Shown one piece after another: positions 46,217-51,796 of a stretch of 51,796 nucleotides of DNA. Source of the DNA: an uncultured Candidatus Saccharibacteria bacterium. Its GTDB lineage: Bacteria; Patescibacteriota; Saccharimonadia; Saccharimonadales; Saccharimonadaceae. The notes under the pieces were generated by a model, which was not told the DNA's origin, did no database searches, and was given only the letters and a program-made list of their open reading frames with translations. Location of the stretch: NCBI GenBank assembly GCA_949480205.1, contig CASXXK010000004.1:1-51796 (forward strand). Reading direction: 5' to 3'. A program made the translations under genes and the position numbers. How positions within the stretch are numbered: the stretch's first letter is position 1; every line of letters begins with the position of its first letter.

Positions 46217-46579
46217 CTAGGCACGCTTGATAAACAAGTTTTTGAGGCCTTTTTTGGTCAAATGTGGAGTTGCCTCTAATTTGAAGCGTCGAATTTGACC
46301 TTTGAGCTTAGCTTCAACAATATCAATACCTGCAAAAACATTAGAACATTCGTCTTTAGCAGTGATAACTTTTCCGCCAGGGATTTCCATAGCAACGGAA
46401 ATTTCATATTTGTTGTTGTGTGCCCGGTCGACTTCGCTCACGACGATTTTGGCGACGATATCCTTCTTGCTACCACGAGGTAAGAAACGATCAAGTTTAC
46501 CAATGCGCTTGATAGCGTATTTTTTAAAGCTATCTGAAACTTTATAATTGTGACCACTAAGATCGATCTTATCTATCAC
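46217..46579 (-). CDS. hpf: Ribosome hibernation promoting factor (S30AE)
   Basis: Beta-alpha-beta S30AE pattern; AKDECSNVFAGIDIVEAKLKGQIRRFK. Confidence 0.85.
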   Translation of the reverse strand: MIDKIDLSGHNYKVSDSFKKYAIKRIGKLDRFLPRGSKKDIVAKIVVSEVDRAHNNKYEISVAMEIPGGKVITAKDECSNVFAGIDIVEAKLKGQIRRFKLEATPHLTKKGLKNLFIKRA

Positions 46580-46589
46580 GGTGTGCTCC

Positions 46590-46886
46590 TTATAAACCTA
46601 GATTACTTAAATTACCCATGAGGGGTTTCATTTTATCGGTGGCAATTTCTTGAGCTTTGGCATAACCGTCGCGCATACAATCTTCAATCCAGTGCTCAAG
46701 TTCCTCGATATCGTCGAGGTCGATTTTCTCTGGATCAATTTTGACACTTTTGATTTTTAGTTCGCCAGTAATTTGTACAGTAACCGCACCATCCCCGGCT
46801 TCAACTTCGACAATCTCGTTCTTGAGAGATTTTTGCGCTTTACGTAGCTGATTAAGAACCTTCATTTGGTCCATAGTTGCACCCAT
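46590..46886 (-). CDS. YbaB/EbfC family nucleoid-associated protein
   Basis: VEVEAGDGAVTVQITGELKIKSVKIDPE. Confidence 0.85.
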   Translation of the reverse strand: MGATMDQMKVLNQLRKAQKSLKNEIVEVEAGDGAVTVQITGELKIKSVKIDPEKIDLDDIEELEHWIEDCMRDGYAKAQEIATDKMKPLMGNLSNLGL

Positions 46887-48353
46887 TTATAACTCCTTTT
46901 CATCCAATACGGTATTATATATGTATATTCTATCAGAATTATGTGATTTTGGCGAGGTGATAATCCGCTTAATTTCGCCTGGAGTGTCCTCGATTCTACC
47001 GAGGGTGGCGAATGTTGCTGGCAGCTCAGTTTCATCTTCGGGGAAAGCATTAGATATTTTATAATCACCTTGCATTTCCAGGATGGCGTAAAAATTATAC
47101 GCAATTTCATCATCTATGACGTAGAGTGTAGACTCCTGTGGAAGTTGATGTTCGATTAGATAAATGTCATTGTTAAATTTATCCGCTACCATTGGCACAT
47201 AACGGTAACCAAAGAGGAAGTGGTTAATTCCACCAATGATCATAATTCCCAGGAAGAGGCCAATTGGAAAAATGGCCGAAATGCGTGCGTATGGGTTGTC
47301 AGGAAAGAGGTCGTACCATTTTGCTAGTACATAGCGCAAGCCATGCGCAATGAGGATTGCCATTGGTAGCAAGATGAGAATAGCAGATTCAGGGCTAAAT
47401 CCGGAGAGAATAATTGTAAAGATGATGAGGCAGGTAGCGATTGAGTTGCGGGAGGCAAAAAAGCCTTTGGTGGTGGATAGCAGACCGATAACCGCTAATG
47501 CTACTGAAGCTAGTCCAATAAAGGGCGAGAGAAAAGCACTGTCCAGGGCTGTATTCCAAGCAAAGAACGGCAGGAAGGCAGTTTGGATATTACCAATGAA
47601 TTGCTCAAGCGAGAGATTTGGCGCCAAAAGAATCTCGGCAATGATTGGCGGATTGATGAAAGCTGCCATTATGAGTGCGGCGACCCCAATGATAATGATA
47701 AAAACCGTGAGCACTAGTGGTATGATAGGCAGATTTTTGATAGTGAAGCGCAGATGTGGGTGCAAGAAAGCAAAAAGCACGATAAAGAGTGCTAGATAGA
47801 TGAGGTGTGGGGTAAAAATCGAAGCTAGAAGCGCAAAAGCAAATACGAAACAATAGAGTGGTTTAGGCTTGGTAACACCTTGGATTTTGGAACCGAGCCA
47901 GAGTAGCAAAGTTGGCCAAAAGACCAGCATAATTAGTGGTGTACCTGATCCGGCAAGATATAAAAACGATGCCGAGAGTACGGCCAGAATCGAAGCGAGG
48001 AGCGCAACGTTACTCTTGAACCAGCGGTTGAGAAGCAAAATTAATAAGCAGCCTAGTAGCGTACCGATGATGATGCTGGGCAATTTGACTGAATAGATTG
48101 ACAGCCCAAAAGTCATGATGGAAAGTTTTTGTAGTAGGCGGTAAGGCAGGTTGACGATGTCGCCGCGGAAGAACGAGTCAAAATCTAGCGCATAAGATTC
48201 TGCAGCGGATTCCATTTCGAGTTCGGACAACCCGTTTGGCGCCAAGAGCGGCAATCCAAAAAGAATGCCAATATAGGCAGCACCGAGTACAATAAAACCA
48301 ATTGCAAAACGATGGCGATAAAGGAAGAGTTTGGAAATAATAAGTTTCTTCAC
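46887..48353 (-). CDS. GT39-like multi-TM glycosyltransferase
   Basis: Multiple TM helices; N-terminal loop with ESAAESYALDFDSFFRG. Confidence 0.65.
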   Translation of the reverse strand: MKKLIISKLFLYRHRFAIGFIVLGAAYIGILFGLPLLAPNGLSELEMESAAESYALDFDSFFRGDIVNLPYRLLQKLSIMTFGLSIYSVKLPSIIIGTLLGCLLILLLNRWFKSNVALLASILAVLSASFLYLAGSGTPLIMLVFWPTLLLWLGSKIQGVTKPKPLYCFVFAFALLASIFTPHLIYLALFIVLFAFLHPHLRFTIKNLPIIPLVLTVFIIIIGVAALIMAAFINPPIIAEILLAPNLSLEQFIGNIQTAFLPFFAWNTALDSAFLSPFIGLASVALAVIGLLSTTKGFFASRNSIATCLIIFTIILSGFSPESAILILLPMAILIAHGLRYVLAKWYDLFPDNPYARISAIFPIGLFLGIMIIGGINHFLFGYRYVPMVADKFNNDIYLIEHQLPQESTLYVIDDEIAYNFYAILEMQGDYKISNAFPEDETELPATFATLGRIEDTPGEIKRIITSPKSHNSDRIYIYNTVLDEKEL

Positions 48354-48369
48354 ATAAGAATTATAGCAC

Positions 48370-49734
48370 TTATTGATGTTCTTTGTCTAGTGACATAAAG
48401 CGCAGTAATTCGGGGTGGAAATAGAGTTCAACTTTACCAACTGGCCCATGGCGATGCTTAGCCAGGATGAGCTCGGTAATATTGGTGGGAACAAAATCGT
48501 CATTATTCTGTTTGTAATAATCAGGGCGATGCAAGAACATCACGAGGTCGGCGTCTTGCTCGATAGAACCGGATTCACGGAGGTCAGAGAGTACGGGGCG
48601 GGGGTCATCACGGCCGGTAACGCCACGAGAGAGCTGAGCTAGGGCAATTACGGGAATCTCTAGTTCCCTGGCAAGAGTTTTGAGACCACGGGAGATTTCG
48701 GTCACCTCTTGCACACGGTTGCCGGCGTAGCGCTCAGAACCTTGCAAAAGCTGAAGATAGTCCACGATGACCATACTAATATTGTGGTCGTGGGCGGCGC
48801 GGCGAGCTTTGTTGGAGAGGTCATAGATGGTCATAGAGCTGGTGTCGTCGATATACATTGGTACTTCATCAAGGTCACCGAGCGCATCGCCGATGTGGGC
48901 AAAATCCTCATCTGAGACATTACCGGTACGAATTTTCCAGGCATCCACGCCCGCGATATCAGAAATCATGCGGTCAACGATTTCGTTTTTGGCCATCTCC
49001 ATCGAGAAGAACAGTACGCCACTATGCTCCCCGTTGCGAGTGGCGACGTTATAGGCAAGATTTTGCGCGAAAGTAGTTTTACCCATGGCCGGGCGGGCGC
49101 CAATGATAATGAGGTCGCCTTTCTGGAAGCCGGCGGTTTTATTGTCGAGATCGTGGAAGCCGGTTTTGAGCCCGCGTAAGGCGCCTTTGTTGCGGTGTAA
49201 TTCTTCAATACGGTCGTAGGCATCCACCAAGAGATCACCCAGGGCGCTATAATCTGTTTTTACAGTCTTATTGGAAACGGAGAATAACTTCTGCTCGGCT
49301 TCGCCAACTAATTCTTCGATTTTACCTGTGTTGTTATAAACAGCGATGGCGATTTCGGTACCTACGTCGATGAGCCGGCGACGGATGGCGGCTTGAGCTA
49401 CGATGTCGGCGTAAGCATCGGCGTGTGAGGCGGTAGGCACAAAATTGGTAAGTTCGGTCAGATAAGGTGCGCCACCAATGGCTTTGAGCTGCTTTTTGTC
49501 TTTAAGTTCGGCCGTGAGCGTCATGAGGTCGATGGGGCGGTGATTGTTGTAGAGTGTGGTCATTCCCTGAAAAATGTCGACGTGACGGGGGTCGTAAAAA
49601 TCGTTAGCTTGGACGATGGTGAGGATGTCTGGAAAAGACTTATCGGATAGCAAAATCGCCCCAAGCAATGATTTCTCGGCTTCTAGATCTTGCGGCGGAA
49701 CGCGCCCGCCATCTTGCGCATGGGATGTCTCCAC
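48370..49734 (-). CDS. dnaB: Replicative DNA helicase
   Basis: GARPAMGKTTFAQNLAYN, DYLQLLQG, SDLRESGSIEQDADLVMFLHR. Confidence 0.96.
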   Translation of the reverse strand: METSHAQDGGRVPPQDLEAEKSLLGAILLSDKSFPDILTIVQANDFYDPRHVDIFQGMTTLYNNHRPIDLMTLTAELKDKKQLKAIGGAPYLTELTNFVPTASHADAYADIVAQAAIRRRLIDVGTEIAIAVYNNTGKIEELVGEAEQKLFSVSNKTVKTDYSALGDLLVDAYDRIEELHRNKGALRGLKTGFHDLDNKTAGFQKGDLIIIGARPAMGKTTFAQNLAYNVATRNGEHSGVLFFSMEMAKNEIVDRMISDIAGVDAWKIRTGNVSDEDFAHIGDALGDLDEVPMYIDDTSSMTIYDLSNKARRAAHDHNISMVIVDYLQLLQGSERYAGNRVQEVTEISRGLKTLARELEIPVIALAQLSRGVTGRDDPRPVLSDLRESGSIEQDADLVMFLHRPDYYKQNNDDFVPTNITELILAKHRHGPVGKVELYFHPELLRFMSLDKEHQ

Positions 49735-49764
49735 GATACCTCCTTCTGTCGAGGTGTGCCCACT

Positions 49765-51255
49765 CTAGAAGGGTAAATCTTCTTTCACCTCTTTTACTCC
49801 TCCCATTATAGCAGAAATTTGTGAGATTTGGCTATCTTGAGGAGCTTGAAGTTCGCCAACTTCATGAATTATCAGGCTAGCGCCGCCTAAATGTTGGTCA
49901 ATGATCTGGCGGTTGCCAGGTTTTTCGAGAATAGTTTTGGTGAAGCGCTTGTCTGGGTAGAGGTGCAGCGTGCCGTTTTCGTATTTATAGTCAACTTTGC
50001 CTAGTTGGGTATAGATAGCATCATTTTCTTGGTGCACTGCCTCAATAAATGTGTTCCAATCAAAGTCTCCAGGGGCGGCTTTTGGAGCCGCTACAGACGG
50101 CATTTTGGGAGTCTTGTCGGAAGCGGAATGGCTCTCAGAGGCCACAGGAGGCGCTTCTGGGGCTTTGGCTGGTGTTTCTGGGTGGGACGGCGCTGCGGAT
50201 TTTGGAACGCTAGGAGCGGCTTTTGGCGGCGTAACAGGGGTGGCGGAAATGACTGGCTTTTGACTCTGAATGGAATTGTTGCCACTGAGGAGTGCCAACA
50301 AGAGCTTTGCTTCGGGAAAGGGCGGTTGGACGGCGGGTAGTTCTGCCAAAAGGGGTAAAACAGCGGGTTGCGGCGTTGCTACAATGGCGGCGATTAGTTC
50401 ACTGGCGATAGTTTCGGGTTTGAGCCCCGTATTAAGCAAATTTTGGAGAATTTGGTGGATTTTATCTGTGTCTCCGGCCGAATAAGCTTCTAGGAGACCG
50501 GAAACTGCCTGTTCTTCGGGCAAGCCTAGAGCCTGATTAAGCATTTCGGCGGTAATTTCGCTTTTGTCATCTGCGAGGCTGGCAATTTGGTCGAGCAAAC
50601 TAAGTGAATCACGGAAAGATCCGCCGCCACGACGCACTACAATCCCTAGCGCATCGTCACTAATTTTGATACCCTCAGCATCGGAGATTTTGCGTAAGTG
50701 AGCCTGCATCACCTCTGGTGCTGCCAGTTTAAACGTATGTACTTGAGTGCGTGAAGAGATGGTGATTGGCACCTTGTAAGCATCGGTGGTGGCCATGATA
50801 AAAATCACGTGCTCGGGTGGCTCCTCAAGGGTTTTGAGCAAGGCATTAGAGGCAGATTTGGTGAGCATGTGGACTTCGTCGATGATATAAACCTTGTATT
50901 TGCCAGCGGTTGGTGCGATGATGGCCTTTTCACGCAGTTCACGAATGTTATCAACACCAGTGTTAGAGGCGGCGTCGATTTCAATAATATCAAGGTAATT
51001 GTCTTCAACTTGATAATCAAACCCGTTGACGGCGTGTGCAAAAATACGCGCCACCGATGTTTTGCCGGTACCGCGCGGACCAATAAAAAGATAAGCATGT
51101 GCAATTTTGCCGGCCTTGAGTGAGTTGCTGAGGACGGAAGTGATTTGTTCCTGCCCTACGACGTCTTCGAGCCTGGTCGGACGATATTTACGGTATAAAA
51201 CTTTGGGCTGAGCAATTTTTGCTTGGTCAGCTGAATTATTCTTGGTGGTAGCCAT
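49765..51255 (-). CDS. dnaX: DNA polymerase III subunit gamma/tau
   Basis: YRKYRPTRLEDVVGQEQ, GPRGTGKTSVARIFA. Confidence 0.95.
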   Translation of the reverse strand: MATTKNNSADQAKIAQPKVLYRKYRPTRLEDVVGQEQITSVLSNSLKAGKIAHAYLFIGPRGTGKTSVARIFAHAVNGFDYQVEDNYLDIIEIDAASNTGVDNIRELREKAIIAPTAGKYKVYIIDEVHMLTKSASNALLKTLEEPPEHVIFIMATTDAYKVPITISSRTQVHTFKLAAPEVMQAHLRKISDAEGIKISDDALGIVVRRGGGSFRDSLSLLDQIASLADDKSEITAEMLNQALGLPEEQAVSGLLEAYSAGDTDKIHQILQNLLNTGLKPETIASELIAAIVATPQPAVLPLLAELPAVQPPFPEAKLLLALLSGNNSIQSQKPVISATPVTPPKAAPSVPKSAAPSHPETPAKAPEAPPVASESHSASDKTPKMPSVAAPKAAPGDFDWNTFIEAVHQENDAIYTQLGKVDYKYENGTLHLYPDKRFTKTILEKPGNRQIIDQHLGGASLIIHEVGELQAPQDSQISQISAIMGGVKEVKEDLPF

Positions 51256-51774
51256 CTACAAGGCAGCCTCGACGGCGGCCCAGGCGGCTTGTTCATTATT
51301 GGCGGGAATGATGGCAGAAACTTGGCTGCCTTCGCGCAGATGGAAATAAGTCACTGAAGCGTACAAAACTTCGTATTCACGACCACCAACTTCGATATAA
51401 TATTTGTCGTCGTGATGCACCAGAGTGCCAATTACAGCTTTACGCTCCACTGGTCCGATCTGCTTGTAGAGGAAACGACCTTCTGGAGTGATGGTGAGCT
51501 TGAGAATATCACCCTCAATCAATTTAGATTTGGAAGCATAGTTGGCTGGAACGGGATAGTTTTTGCCGTCCGGGCCAATCATGATTTGACCATCAAAGAC
51601 ACCTTCAATTACTTTGCCCTCGGGGCTAGAAACGACGGTATCGCGCGGAGCGGTGATAGCTTCACCGTCACCAAGCACGGATATTAATAATTCTTTAGCG
51701 GCGGCAAGGTTGGTCTCGGCCTCTTGGATTAGGCCGCGTAGTCGCTTGATTTGTTTTTCTGGTAGTTCAGACAT
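51256..51774 (-). CDS. Conserved OB-like protein of unknown function upstream of dnaX
   Basis: MIGPDGKNYPVPANYASKSKLIEGDILKLTITPEGRFLYKQIGPVERK; ATG at 51774 preceded by GAGGTG. Confidence 0.6.
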   Translation of the reverse strand: MSELPEKQIKRLRGLIQEAETNLAAAKELLISVLGDGEAITAPRDTVVSSPEGKVIEGVFDGQIMIGPDGKNYPVPANYASKSKLIEGDILKLTITPEGRFLYKQIGPVERKAVIGTLVHHDDKYYIEVGGREYEVLYASVTYFHLREGSQVSAIIPANNEQAAWAAVEAAL

Positions 51775-51796
51775 CACCTCGCATCCGTCCGTCATT

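Noticed and set aside
1900-49570. Recurring AATTCCCTG-like 9-mers across the window
   Set aside because: Nearly all fall in minus-strand CDSs as CAGGGAATT, encoding Gln-Gly-Ile (QGI); a codon-usage effect rather than a dispersed repeat.
1-51796. Alternative genetic code (UGA recoding) as in some CPR bacteria
   Set aside because: RF2 is present and several genes end in TGA without recoding; the standard code fits.
1-51796. CRISPR array or cas genes, IS elements, prophage
   Set aside because: No regularly spaced direct repeats, transposase, integrase or phage structural genes were recognised.

Overview
This 51.8 kb window is bacterial, gene-dense and moderately AT-rich. Gene content and style suggest Candidatus Saccharibacteria (TM7/CPR); this is inference, as no 16S is present. 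Core genes, mostly on the minus strand: gltX, metK, xth, smpB, S41 protease, CHAP/coiled-coil hydrolase, ftsX, ftsE, prfB, murD, M16 peptidase, secA, hpf, ybaB, dnaB, dnaX. Other genes include a sortase, a CDF metal exporter, ABC exporters with a GntR/YtrA regulator, an M6 metalloprotease with dockerin repeats, a YolD + Y-family polymerase pair, one tRNA-Leu(CAA), and a plus-strand island (10.2-16.0 kb) of small metabolic enzymes plus a CdiA-CT-like nuclease. Most interesting signals: (1) two operons share a promoter + leader-peptide + palindrome + covarying-hairpin module (10234-10337, 12081-12190) that looks undescribed; (2) a pair of back-to-back, N-terminally truncated C-type-lectin/FISUMP-like variable cassettes (41715-42159) bounded by inner and outer inverted repeats and flanked by strong hairpins, resembling DGR variable regions or invertible cassettes; (3) many genes have a -10 box exactly 6-7 nt before the start codon, suggesting widespread leaderless mRNAs, including a 14-bp symmetric bidirectional promoter between metK and a glycosyltransferase; (4) several palindromic operators; (5) a C9 tract in a promoter spacer; (6) a possible AUA start for the M16 peptidase; (7) a T6 frameshift in a dehydrogenase gene. 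All calls were made by eye, with no database searches.
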